From assembly GCA_037133675.1 (NCBI GenBank), contig JBAXNR010000004.1, forward strand, positions 1 to 64,000: 64,000 nt of DNA, written 5' to 3'. The notes beneath the pieces were generated by a model. That model did not search any database and was not told the DNA's origin. It worked only from the letters and a program-made list of their open reading frames with translations. Origin of the DNA: UBA4132 sp037133675 (GTDB taxonomy: Bacteria; Pseudomonadota; Gammaproteobacteria; Methylococcales; Methylomonadaceae). Positions 44,271 to 53,262 of the stretch are shown one piece after another. Position 1 is the first letter of the stretch; each line of letters begins with the position of its first letter. A program made the translations under genes and the position numbers.

Positions 44271-44306
44271 AGAGCTTACACGATTTCGAGTAAGCTCTTT
44301 TTTTTG
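44271..44306 (+). terminator. Rho-independent terminator of tRNA-Leu(UAA)
   Basis: A 9-bp stem (44271-44279/44290-44298) is followed by a run of eight T. It lies 11 bases past the CCA end. Confidence 0.85.
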
Positions 44307-44531
44307 TCTAAAATTTTGTGACAACCTCAATTATTCTTTCATCATCTGACTCGCGGACTCCGATATTTAACACGCTGCTTACAAAGTAGCTTTCCTTTAC
44401 CTACTTTTTCGGCGGTTTTGCGGAACTGATAGGTGGTAAGCTTTTAACACTCGCCACATACATTCCTTAGAAGTTTAAAATTACAGACATCTTTGTAGCA
44501 CCTACTCCACGAAGTCGGGAAGAACCATTTT

Positions 44532-45380
44532 ATGCCTATACTCATAACAAATAATCATAGCCGAGATATTGCTGGCTTAAAGTATATATATCCTGTGCTA
44601 TCACGACGAGCGGGTGGCTTGTCGATTGGGGTGAATTTTAATACTAATAATGCCTGTAACTGGCGTTGCATTTATTGCCAAGTGCCTGATTTAAAAATAG
44701 GCGCGGCTCCTGAAATGGATTTTCAGTTATTGGAAGAGGAATTACGGTTTTTTTTAGGATCGGTACTACACGGTGATTTTTATTCACGCTTTCACGTTGT
44801 CGAAGCTCAACGGGTTATTAAGGATATTGCGATTTCGGGTAATGGTGAGCCGAGTAGTTTGAAAGAGTTTGCTAAAGCGGTGGAATTAATTGGACGGGTA
44901 GCGACTGAGTTTGGCATTTTTCCTAATAGCCGTTATGTGTTGATTACCAATGGTAGTTTAATCCATCAGGCTAAAGTTCAAGCGGGTTTGAAAATATTAA
45001 AAGCTTATGGTGGTGAGGTTTGGTTTAAATTAGACAGTGCCACAGAGCAAGGGCGAATGTTGATGAATAATGTGCGGCAAAACAGTCAGGTGCAATTAAA
45101 AAATTTGTTACTTGCAACCCAGTGCTGCCCGACTAAGCTACAAATATGTTTGCTGGATTATGATAATCAAGGTTTGACTGAAAAAGAACGAATAGCTTTT
45201 TTGAATTTATTAACCACCATTAAAGCAAAAGCGAGTTTGCAACACATTATGTTATACACTATAGCTAGACCGTCATTACAACCAGAAGCCAGTCGATTAT
45301 CCCCATTGTCAATAGCTGTATTACATGAATTTGCGGACGAAATTAGCTTATTAGGTTTTGAGGTATCAGTCAGTGCTTAA
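44532..45380 (+). CDS. Radical SAM protein
   Basis: A 282-aa radical SAM enzyme. The [4Fe-4S] cluster motif is CNWRCIYC (residues about 42-49, CxxxCxxC), and the SAM-binding GNGEPS is near 112. The fold continues with ITNGSL and KLDSATEQGR. It belongs to a family of short radical SAM proteins of unknown reaction. AAGAACC lies upstream of the ATG. No partner gene is visible nearby. Confidence 0.8.
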   Translation: MPILITNNHSRDIAGLKYIYPVLSRRAGGLSIGVNFNTNNACNWRCIYCQVPDLKIGAAPEMDFQLLEEELRFFLGSVLHGDFYSRFHVVEAQRVIKDIAISGNGEPSSLKEFAKAVELIGRVATEFGIFPNSRYVLITNGSLIHQAKVQAGLKILKAYGGEVWFKLDSATEQGRMLMNNVRQNSQVQLKNLLLATQCCPTKLQICLLDYDNQGLTEKERIAFLNLLTTIKAKASLQHIMLYTIARPSLQPEASRLSPLSIAVLHEFADEISLLGFEVSVSA

Positions 45381-45546
45381 ATCTCTAGGGGGCGCAAATT
45401 TACCATAGATAAGCTCTTAACAAAAAATCGGCGTGTATATTTATCCATCTTTGTCGCCTAACACTTGTTTTGTGTATGCCGCACCGCTTAATTCCATGCG
45501 TTGGCGTTTATCGACTGAACGCAGCTACCCTTTTTTAACCTTGGAC

Positions 45547-46125
45547 TCAATTTTGTCTTGGGTTTCCCACGCTAAGGTATGCCAGTTGTGAATAATTATT
45601 TTCCCACGGCACGATATTAAATGCTTGGTAATAATTTTCTTCACGCGAAGGTAATAACACTTGCGAACGGCTTTTAACGGTTAAATTCGGGGCAATGATT
45701 AACGCATTTTTACTAAATCGGCTATCAGTGGAATAAGTGACTTTATTTAAAAACTGCCAAGCCAAAATCATCGCCATGATTATAGTTTTGCCTGTACCTG
45801 TAGCCATTTAGCGTTCAAACGTGCCACCATCGCCTCGAATGTCTATGCCAACTTTATCAGCGGCGGGTGCTTTATTGAGCCAGATTAACTCTAATTGGCA
45901 AAAGAAAAACGCGCTATTTTCGCGCTCGGTAGTATCCTGCCAATGCGTTAATAAACGCTTAGTAATGCCTGTTACGCCTGTATAACCTGCTTCACGCCAC
46001 GCTTTAACACGCGGGAGAATTTTATTCACCAATTCAATTTCAACAAATAAACCTGCATCATCAAAACCTTTTGCGTTAGGGGTTGCCATCACATAACCCG
46101 CAGGGCGGCGACCGTCTTTAATCAA
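45547..46125 (-). pseudogene. Decayed DEAD/DEAH helicase-restriction gene
   Basis: Two adjacent frames, 45808-46125 and 45547-45807, are parts of one restriction-type helicase. The first has LFVEIELVNKILPRVKAWREAG and ends FER-stop; the second starts at once with MATGTGKTIIMAMILAW, a Walker A motif. In homologues the two join without a stop, so a TAA and probable short deletions broke the gene. The helicase core after about 90 residues is lost. Distance to the family is judged from memory. Confidence 0.75.
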
Positions 46126-46745
46126 AAAATCGCTGGTGAGTTCATAATACTAATGCTGTGCAGGTTCTTAGTGCTACAAACATATTGCCCCGCTGGGGCA
46201 AAGACGCGTTAGCAGCAAAATGTTTGTAGCCAAAACAAACCCAACAAAACAGCCGCGTAGCGGCGATATGTTTGTAGATATATCATGTCACAACGATATC
46301 ACCCGCAAACATTCAATGCCGCGATCATCAATAATTTTCACCGCAATTTTTGGAGCTTTAGAGACTGTGAAAGTATTCAAAATCCTGCTAAAAAACACCG
46401 TCATTCCAGCATGGATGCTGGAATCCAGTTACAAGGAGAGCGTAGCGAGGGTTTTGGAGCAGAGTGAAGAATAATATTACTTATAATCATGCTGTTACCA
46501 TCCTTGGCACTGGATTCTGGCATCCATGCCAGAATGACGGGTTTGAAGATTGTTGCATCCGACAAGGAATATTTGTTTGAAATTATTAATACTTTCACAG
46601 TCTCGTTAGTGTATAAAAAGCTAACAACAGGTAGAATTAAGCTATTCTGGTTCTACATAATGGTACGATTATAAATACATCCCCTGAAACCTCGAAAAAA
46701 GCTAAGTGTTATGCTATTCATTCGCTACAATACGCACAGTCATTA
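46126..46745. other. Repeat-rich intergenic region
   Basis: This 620-base gap has a hairpin with an 11-bp outer stem (46173-46183/46220-46230) that encloses TTGCCCC/GGGGCAA (46185-46191/46195-46201), a GCCGC/GCGGC hairpin near 46251-46263, and the MITE-like element at 46361-46604. I see no gene here. Confidence 0.6.
46361..46604. mobile_element. MITE-like element with nested inverted repeats
   Basis: A 244-bp element with perfect 17-bp terminal inverted repeats (46361-46377 and 46588-46604). Inside lies a second, 31-bp inverted pair (46398-46428/46510-46540) with 27 of 31 bases complementary and compensatory changes that keep internal stems. No transposase is encoded, so it would move in trans. 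The inner pair is of the widespread CGTCATTCC...GGAATCCAG type. Target duplication could not be identified with certainty. Confidence 0.6.
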
Positions 46746-48332
46746 GTGAACCAAAGTCGATTGATGACTTGGTTTGACGAACCGCGATACCTAAATCAAC
46801 TGGAATTCAAAATCTTCAATAATTACTTTTTTCTACCAACATTTATTTTCATCAGCACTTTGTTGCTGTCCGCTTGTACCTTAGGGCCTGATTTTGTACG
46901 TCCTGATAGCACCGATACTCAAAACTATACGAGCGGCAAACCATTAAAATTGACTGGTGAGCAATCTTTAGTGATGGGTAAGGAGATACCCGCGCAGTGG
47001 TGGATGTTATTTCGTTCGCCACCGCTTGCTGCATTAATAGACAAGGCATTAAAACACAGCCCTGATTTACAAGCTGCGCAAGCCGCATTGACCGAAGCGT
47101 CAGAAATAGCGACCGCAAAACAAAGCTCCTTGTTTCCTACTGTCGATGCTAGTTTTTCTAGCTCCCGCTTAAAAACCACAGGCGCACAATTTGGTAGACC
47201 TGATGCAGGTGGAACATTGTTCAATCTTGACAATGCGACTATCAAAGTCTCCTATACGCTGGATGTTTTTGGTGCAGTACGCCGTCAACTGGAAGGCTTG
47301 ATGGCGGAAGCAGATTATCAGCGGTTTCAATTGGAAGGTGCGTTTTTAACTTTATCCAGCACTATTGTCACCACGGCAATTGAAGAAGCGGCATTACGCG
47401 ATCAAATCAGCACGACGGAAAAACTGATTAAGGCGAGAGTCGAGCAACTAGCTATTGCTAAGCAGCAATTTGAATCAGGCGGCACGTCACAAGTTGATGT
47501 ATTGACCCAGCAAGCAGAATTGGAACAAGAGCGTACTGCGTTACCGCCGTTACAAAAGCAATTAATGCAGGCGCGTCATCGTTTAACGGCGTTAGTGGGA
47601 GATTTACCCAGCAACGATCTAGCCGCGCAATTTACTTTAGCTGATTTGAAACTGCCATTAGAATTACCTTTGAGCATTCCGTCTAAATTGGTCGCACAAC
47701 GTCCAGATATTCGAGCGCAAGAAGCCTTATTACACGCGGCGAATGCAAAAATTGGGGTGGTTGCCGCTCAGATGTTCCCAGATTTTACCATTAGCGCGAA
47801 TGCAGGCAGTATTGCTACCAAGATGGGTGATTTGTTTATGCCAGGCAGTGCTATTTGGACTACAGGGCTTAATTTATTACAGCCTGTTTTTCACGGTGGC
47901 GAAAATATACATCAAAACCACGCGACTGTTGCCGCTTATGAAGCGGCTGCGGCGCGTTATCGCAGTACGGTATTGCTAGCCTTTCAAAATGTAGCCGATA
48001 GTTTGACCGCACTAGAAGCCGATGCCAGCGCAGTCAAGGCGCAAACTGCCTCTGAACAAGCGGCACTGGCAAGTTTAGAACTGAGTCGTACCCAGTATCA
48101 AGTCGGTGCGGTAAGTTATTTATCGTTACTCACAGCGCAAAACACTTATCAACAAGCGCGACTCGGACAAATCAAAGCGCAAGCAATCCGTTTAGCCGAT
48201 ACTGCCGCGCTGTTTCAAGCCTTAGGGGGTGGTTGGTGGAATCGTGCTGATTTATCTAGGACGTTGGCAGCGCAACAGAAAAAACCAGAAACATCGTCGT
48301 TCTTGCCCTTTTTCGATTGGAATTTTAAATAA
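46746..48332 (+). CDS. RND efflux outer-membrane lipoprotein (NodT/OprM family)
   Basis: A 528-aa TolC-like channel. The signal sequence ends at LLLSAC (a lipobox), giving a lipid-anchored trimer, followed by the OprM/NodT repeat (PQWWMLFRSPPLAALID, and ALKHSPDLQAAQAAL). The second repeat begins KLVAQRPDIRAQEALLHAANAKIG. The start is a GTG at 46746 or an ATG at 46764; neither has a clear ribosome site. Its stop overlaps the next gene's ATG by 1 base, so the tripartite pump is one operon. Confidence 0.92.
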   Translation: MNQSRLMTWFDEPRYLNQLEFKIFNNYFFLPTFIFISTLLLSACTLGPDFVRPDSTDTQNYTSGKPLKLTGEQSLVMGKEIPAQWWMLFRSPPLAALIDKALKHSPDLQAAQAALTEASEIATAKQSSLFPTVDASFSSSRLKTTGAQFGRPDAGGTLFNLDNATIKVSYTLDVFGAVRRQLEGLMAEADYQRFQLEGAFLTLSSTIVTTAIEEAALRDQISTTEKLIKARVEQLAIAKQQFESGGTSQVDVLTQQAELEQERTALPPLQKQLMQARHRLTALVGDLPSNDLAAQFTLADLKLPLELPLSIPSKLVAQRPDIRAQEALLHAANAKIGVVAAQMFPDFTISANAGSIATKMGDLFMPGSAIWTTGLNLLQPVFHGGENIHQNHATVAAYEAAAARYRSTVLLAFQNVADSLTALEADASAVKAQTASEQAALASLELSRTQYQVGAVSYLSLLTAQNTYQQARLGQIKAQAIRLADTAALFQALGGGWWNRADLSRTLAAQQKKPETSSFLPFFDWNFK

Positions 48333-49459
48333 TGATTAAGCGTTTACTGATTATGCTCGTTATCGTCGGGCTAATATTTGGTGGTATTTTTGGCTTTATT
48401 AATTTTAAAGCCAAAATGATTAAGCAATACATGGCTTCTATGGGCAACGCATCGCAAACTGTTTCTACCACCGTTGTTAGTTATCAAGATTGGTCATCTA
48501 ATCTGAACGCAGTGGGTAGTTTAGCTCCAGTTCAAGGTGCTGATTTAAGCGCGGAAGTATCGGGCATAGTCACAGAGATTTTTTTCCAGCAAGGCGATGA
48601 TGTGGTTGCGGGGTCGCCGCTGGTGCAACTTAAAGCTGATGATGACATTGCCAAACTAAAATCACTAAAAGCCACCGAAGAACTTGCTCATCTGACTTAT
48701 CAACGCAATCAAGCACAGTTGCTGGCGAAAGCGATTAGTCAGCAAATAGTGGACAGCAATAAAGCGGATTTGACTAGAGCCAGTGCGAATGTTGCCGAAC
48801 AACAAGCCTTGGTGAATAAAAAATTAATTCGCGCCCCTTTTTCAGGACACTTAGGCATTCGTACCGTAAATCTTGGGCAATATCTGAATGCTGGCACATC
48901 GATAGTCACGCTACAGGCATTAAATACCCTGTATGTAGATTTTTTCCTACCTCAGCAAAGTTTGGCTAAAATCGCTATTGGTCAAACAGTTGAGGTTCAT
49001 ATTGATGCGTATCCTAGCCAAAAATTCATGGGTAAAGTGGTAGTAATTAATCCCAAAGTCGATGCAAATACTCGCAATGTGCAGATAAGGGCGGTGCTTG
49101 ATAATGCCAAACACCAATTGTTATCGGGTATGTATGCCAATGTGGAAGTTGTCACGGATTCAGCGCAACACGCCATCACCTTGCCGAATACCGCAATTAG
49201 TTTTAACTCTTATGGTTCTACCGTGTTTTTAATCGAAACCAACAAAGATGAGCAAGGCAAAGAAAAACTCACAGCCAAACAAGTGTTTGTGACCACAGGC
49301 GCGACACGCGGCGATCAAGTGGCGATTGTTAAAGGCATTAAAGAAGGTGATACCATTGTTACCTCAGGGCAACTCAAGTTACGCAATGGCTCGGTGGTGC
49401 TAATTAATAATACGGTACAGCCCAGTAATGAAGCTAATCCACAACCTAACGACTTATAG
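48332..49459 (+). CDS. RND efflux periplasmic adaptor (membrane fusion protein)
   Basis: A 375-aa membrane fusion protein. One N-terminal membrane anchor (about 1-24) is followed by barrel-sandwich, coiled-coil hairpin, beta-barrel and membrane-proximal domains: PVQGADLSAEVSGIVTEIFFQQGDDV, LIRAPFSGHLGIRTVNLGQYL, VDANTRNVQIRAVLDN. It bridges the permease and the outer-membrane channel. It is 2 bases before the permease gene. Confidence 0.94.
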   Translation: MIKRLLIMLVIVGLIFGGIFGFINFKAKMIKQYMASMGNASQTVSTTVVSYQDWSSNLNAVGSLAPVQGADLSAEVSGIVTEIFFQQGDDVVAGSPLVQLKADDDIAKLKSLKATEELAHLTYQRNQAQLLAKAISQQIVDSNKADLTRASANVAEQQALVNKKLIRAPFSGHLGIRTVNLGQYLNAGTSIVTLQALNTLYVDFFLPQQSLAKIAIGQTVEVHIDAYPSQKFMGKVVVINPKVDANTRNVQIRAVLDNAKHQLLSGMYANVEVVTDSAQHAITLPNTAISFNSYGSTVFLIETNKDEQGKEKLTAKQVFVTTGATRGDQVAIVKGIKEGDTIVTSGQLKLRNGSVVLINNTVQPSNEANPQPNDL

Positions 49460-49461
49460 TT

Positions 49462-52400
49462 ATGAATTTTACTGATATTTTCATACACAGACCTGTATTA
49501 GCGACCGTTGTTAGCTTGGTGCTGTTGGTATTGGGATTACGCGCCTTAAGCAATCTACCTATTTTGCAATATCCGCGCACGGAAAACGCGGTTGTCACCG
49601 TGACCACGGTTTATTATGGTGCTGACCCTGAATTGGTTGCGGGCTTTATTACCACGCCGTTGGAAAATGCAATTGCCCAAGCCAATGGTATTGATTACCT
49701 CACTTCATCCAGCAAAAGCGGTATCAGTACGATTACCGCCAATTTACAGCTCAATTTCAATACTGATAATGCTTTGACTGAAATCAGTGCCAAAGTCAGT
49801 TCGGCAATTAATCAATTACCACCCGAAGCACAAAATCCGTCAATTAGTCTTAGAATCGGTGAAACCATCGATTCCATGTATATCGGTTTTTCCAGTGATG
49901 TATTACCCGCTAACAATATCACCGATTATATATTGAGTTCTGTACAGCCCAGATTACAAGCAGTCGAAGGTATACAAACCGCTGAAATATTGGGTGGCAA
50001 AAATTTTGCTCTGCGTGCGTGGTTAGACCCCGATAAGTTAGCCGCTTACGCGCTGAATGCAGCGGATGTCAGTGTCGCGTTAGCTAAAAATGATTTTTTA
50101 TCGAGTTTGGGCAATACCAAAGGCTCAATGGTGCAAGTGAATTTAGTCGCCTCGACCAGTCTGCACACCGTTGAAGAATTTGAAAATCTGGTTATCAAAC
50201 AACAAAACAACGCCATTATTCGCTTAAAAGATGTGGCGAAAGTGACTTTAGGCGCGGATGACTACGAATCCAGCGTGGCATTTGATGGTAATAAAGCAGT
50301 GTATGTCGGCTTGCAAATTGCCCCGAATGCTAATTTGTTGGAAGTCATTGGGCGGGTGAAAGCGGTTCTTCCTGATATTCAAGCGCAACTGCCCACAGGT
50401 ATTGAGGGAAAAATCGTTTACGATGCTACCAACTTTGTCCAAAGTGCGATTGATGGCGTAACACGCACACTGATTGAAGCCTTGCTCATCGTTATTTTAG
50501 TGGTGTTTGCGTTTTTGGGTTCACCGCGTGAAATTCTGATTCCGATTGTTGCTATACCGTTGTCGCTAGTCGGTACGTTTATCATCATGCTGTTATTTGG
50601 CTTCTCGATTAATTTATTGACCTTATTGGCGTTAGTTATCGCCATTGGTTTAGTGGTCGATGATGCCATTATTATTGTTGAAAACGTCAATCGGCATTTA
50701 AAACAAGGTATGAAACCCACCGCCGCGTCATTACTCGCAGCGCGTGAATTGTCTGGGCCCATTATTGCCATGACTATCGTATTAATCGCCGTGTATGTGC
50801 CTGTGGGTTTTCAAGGCGGTTTAACAGGCGTGTTATTCACCGAATTTGCGGTAACGTTGGCAGGCGCGGTGACTATTTCGGCAATAGTCGCGCTGACTTT
50901 ATCACCGATGATGTGTTCTAAAATGTTAGCGCACACCGATGAACATGAAGGTTGGCAAGAAAAAACCATTGCCTTTATCGACAGTATTTTTGACCGCGTA
51001 AATAGCCGTTATGCTCGCACTTTGCACGGTTCTTTGAATTATTTACCTGTCACCGTTGTGTTCGCGCTGATTATGTTGGCAAGTAGTTATTTTCTCTATC
51101 AAAGTGCGAAAAGCGAACTCGCACCGCAAGAAGATCAAGGCATTGTTATCACTTTCGCATCATCCGCCCCGAACGCGACATTGGAGCAACGTCTACTGTC
51201 TTCGCGTCAAGTCTATGAAAAAATTGTCAAACATCCCGAAACTAATCATGTATTTCAACTCGATGTTCCAGGGCAATCAGTCGGTGGAATGGTACTGAAA
51301 CCGTGGAATGAACGCACGCTCACTAGCAACGCACTCCAGCCTATCGTTCAGCAAGAAATGAATGATATTGCAGGCAGCCGTGTTGCGGTTATTCAGCCGC
51401 CTTCTCTTCCTGGAAGTCGCGGTATGCCGATACAGTTCGTCATCAACTCCACCGAATCAGTGGCGCAAATGCTGGCTGTCTCTGAGCAATTTATGCAGGA
51501 CGCGCAAAAAAGCGGAATGTTCATGTTCTTAGACAGTGATTTAAAAGTCGATCAACCACAATCACGCGTTATCATCGACCGCAATAAAACCGCGCTACTG
51601 GGCTTAACCATGCAGGATGTGGGAGCGTCTTTAAATGCCATGCTAGGCGGTGGTTATGTCAATTATTTCAGTCCTGCCGAACGCTCTTACAAAGTGATAC
51701 CGCAAGTTCAGCAAAAATCACGGCTCAATGCAGAGCAGTTGCTCAATTATCAGTTTCGCACTGCCACAGGTGAATCAGTCGCTTTGTCCACCATTGCCAC
51801 CATTAAAAATGAAACCGTGCCACAATCGTTAAACCATTTTCAACAGCTAAATTCTGCGACTATTTCAGGTGTACCGTTACCCGATGTCGCCTTAGGTGAC
51901 GCGCTCCATAGCCTAAAAGAACTTGCAGAACGCACATTACCAAGAGGTTATTCACTGGATTACAGCGGACAATCACGCCAACTCATGCAGGAATCCAACG
52001 CCTTTATCATCACTTTTTCATTCGCGTTAATTATTATCTTTCTAGCATTAGCAGCGCAATTTGAAAGTTTTCGTGATCCGTTGATTATTTTAGTGTCTGT
52101 GCCAATGTCGATTGCAGGCGCGTTAATCTTTGTTGCTTTAGGGATTGGCAACGCCACACTGAATATTTATACCGAAGTGGGTTTTGTCACCTTAATGGGC
52201 TTAATCAGTAAACACGGCATTTTAATCGTCGAATTTGCCAATAACAGCCAACGCGAAGGGCTATCTAAACGCGAGGCAATTGAACACGCCGCCGCAACCC
52301 GCTTACGACCCATTTTAATGACCACTGCCGCAATGGTATTAGGTGTATTACCGCTTATTTTTGCCACAGGTGCAGGCGCGGCATCACGTTTTAATATGGG

Positions 52401-52518
52401 ATTAGTCATTGCCACAGGTTTGGCAATTGGCACATTATTTACCCTGTTCGTTGTCCCAGCGGTGTATTTGCTAATCGGACAAAATCATTCAAAATTGGTA
52501 ATTGAAGACGAACTATAA
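49462..52518 (+). CDS. RND efflux permease
   Basis: A 1018-aa proton-driven inner-membrane transporter of the HAE-1/AcrB-like RND family. Twelve membrane helices and two large periplasmic loops are expected. Helix 4 carries LVVDDAIIIVENV (the proton-relay Asp pair) and the GFVTLMGLISKHGILIVEFAN block of the second half is conserved. The start FTDIFIHRPVLATVV is typical. Likely substrates are drugs or solvents, but no specificity is visible. Confidence 0.95.
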   Translation: MNFTDIFIHRPVLATVVSLVLLVLGLRALSNLPILQYPRTENAVVTVTTVYYGADPELVAGFITTPLENAIAQANGIDYLTSSSKSGISTITANLQLNFNTDNALTEISAKVSSAINQLPPEAQNPSISLRIGETIDSMYIGFSSDVLPANNITDYILSSVQPRLQAVEGIQTAEILGGKNFALRAWLDPDKLAAYALNAADVSVALAKNDFLSSLGNTKGSMVQVNLVASTSLHTVEEFENLVIKQQNNAIIRLKDVAKVTLGADDYESSVAFDGNKAVYVGLQIAPNANLLEVIGRVKAVLPDIQAQLPTGIEGKIVYDATNFVQSAIDGVTRTLIEALLIVILVVFAFLGSPREILIPIVAIPLSLVGTFIIMLLFGFSINLLTLLALVIAIGLVVDDAIIIVENVNRHLKQGMKPTAASLLAARELSGPIIAMTIVLIAVYVPVGFQGGLTGVLFTEFAVTLAGAVTISAIVALTLSPMMCSKMLAHTDEHEGWQEKTIAFIDSIFDRVNSRYARTLHGSLNYLPVTVVFALIMLASSYFLYQSAKSELAPQEDQGIVITFASSAPNATLEQRLLSSRQVYEKIVKHPETNHVFQLDVPGQSVGGMVLKPWNERTLTSNALQPIVQQEMNDIAGSRVAVIQPPSLPGSRGMPIQFVINSTESVAQMLAVSEQFMQDAQKSGMFMFLDSDLKVDQPQSRVIIDRNKTALLGLTMQDVGASLNAMLGGGYVNYFSPAERSYKVIPQVQQKSRLNAEQLLNYQFRTATGESVALSTIATIKNETVPQSLNHFQQLNSATISGVPLPDVALGDALHSLKELAERTLPRGYSLDYSGQSRQLMQESNAFIITFSFALIIIFLALAAQFESFRDPLIILVSVPMSIAGALIFVALGIGNATLNIYTEVGFVTLMGLISKHGILIVEFANNSQREGLSKREAIEHAAATRLRPILMTTAAMVLGVLPLIFATGAGAASRFNMGLVIATGLAIGTLFTLFVVPAVYLLIGQNHSKLVIEDEL

Positions 52519-52530
52519 AACGAAAAATTC

Positions 52531-52575
52531 TGGCGTGCCAGCTTTGCTTGCACGTCAGGCAAAGCTGGCACGCCA
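52531..52575. repeat. 17-bp perfect inverted repeat after the RND operon
   Basis: TGGCGTGCCAGCTTTGC (52531-52547) and its exact complement (52559-52575) enclose 11 bases. It lies 13 bases after the permease stop and may end the transcript, but the tail is not T-rich. It resembles the shorter palindrome at 58424-58452. Confidence 0.65.
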
Positions 52576-52663
52576 TTAAAAGTTTGGTTTTGGCTAAATT
52601 GGCAATTACCGACAAGTTAATAAGGTGTAAAATCTCCCTATTGCAACCAACAGGGACAGCTTA

Positions 52664-53245
52664 ATGACACTCACCGAACTCCTCAAAGATTCCGCGTACA
52701 AACTCACCCAATTTACACACGCACAAATTCAAGCCTTAGAAAACAGCATCATCATTAAACAAATACGCGATAAAGCCACGCCTTATATTGTCTGTTTAGT
52801 ACGCGGCAAAGAAATAAAACTCACGCCTGAAGAAGTCGTGCGTCAGTTATATTTAATGGTATTAATTGATGATTTTAAATATCCCATCAATAGAATAGCG
52901 ATTGAATATGGCGTTACCTTTGGACGTGAAACTAAACGCGCTGATATTTGTATATTCGACAAAGACCGCCCCACTGTTCCCTATATATTGGTTGAATTAA
53001 AAAAGCCAAAATTAAAAGATGGTAAAGACCAATTAAAAAGTTATTGTAATGCCACAGGCGCACCGATGGGCGTTTGGACAAATGGTGATTCAATATCATG
53101 GTATCAGCGCAAAGACCCAAATTATTTTGAAGATATACCCAGAATACCCAGCGCATTAGAAAAGTTATCCGATGTATTATCCGCCCGTTGGACAATTGAT
53201 GATTTAAGAAGTCTTAATAAACTGGTTAAAGAGAAAAATCGCTAA
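52664..53245 (+). CDS. HsdR-N-type nuclease domain, 5' part of a frameshifted R-M-S gene
   Basis: A 193-aa protein with the HSDR_N-type nuclease fold: the catalytic residues are Asp94 in ADICIFDKD and Glu111/Lys113 in PYILVELKKPK (PD-(D/E)XK). The helix-rich N-terminus matches the family. It ends at a TAA right after GAGAAAAATCGC. The -1 frame continues SLKDLILEMEDEVLANAG, joining the next gene smoothly, so the two were one polypeptide. A lost A in the A-tract (53234-53238) would explain it. The break may be a mutation, a phase switch or a sequencing error. Confidence 0.8.
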   Translation: MTLTELLKDSAYKLTQFTHAQIQALENSIIIKQIRDKATPYIVCLVRGKEIKLTPEEVVRQLYLMVLIDDFKYPINRIAIEYGVTFGRETKRADICIFDKDRPTVPYILVELKKPKLKDGKDQLKSYCNATGAPMGVWTNGDSISWYQRKDPNYFEDIPRIPSALEKLSDVLSARWTIDDLRSLNKLVKEKNR

Positions 53246-53262
53246 AAGATTTAATTCTCGAA

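Noticed and set aside
45381..45546. Continuation of the decayed helicase in another frame
   Set aside because: A frame with KRQRMELSGAAYTKQVLGD is open for a short way but interrupted by stops, and I cannot match it to the helicase family.
53227..53245. Programmed -1 frameshifting between the nuclease and methyltransferase frames
   Set aside because: The slip site is GAG AAA AAT, which is not a good X XXY YYZ heptamer, and no stimulating hairpin is obvious just downstream; a lost A is simpler.
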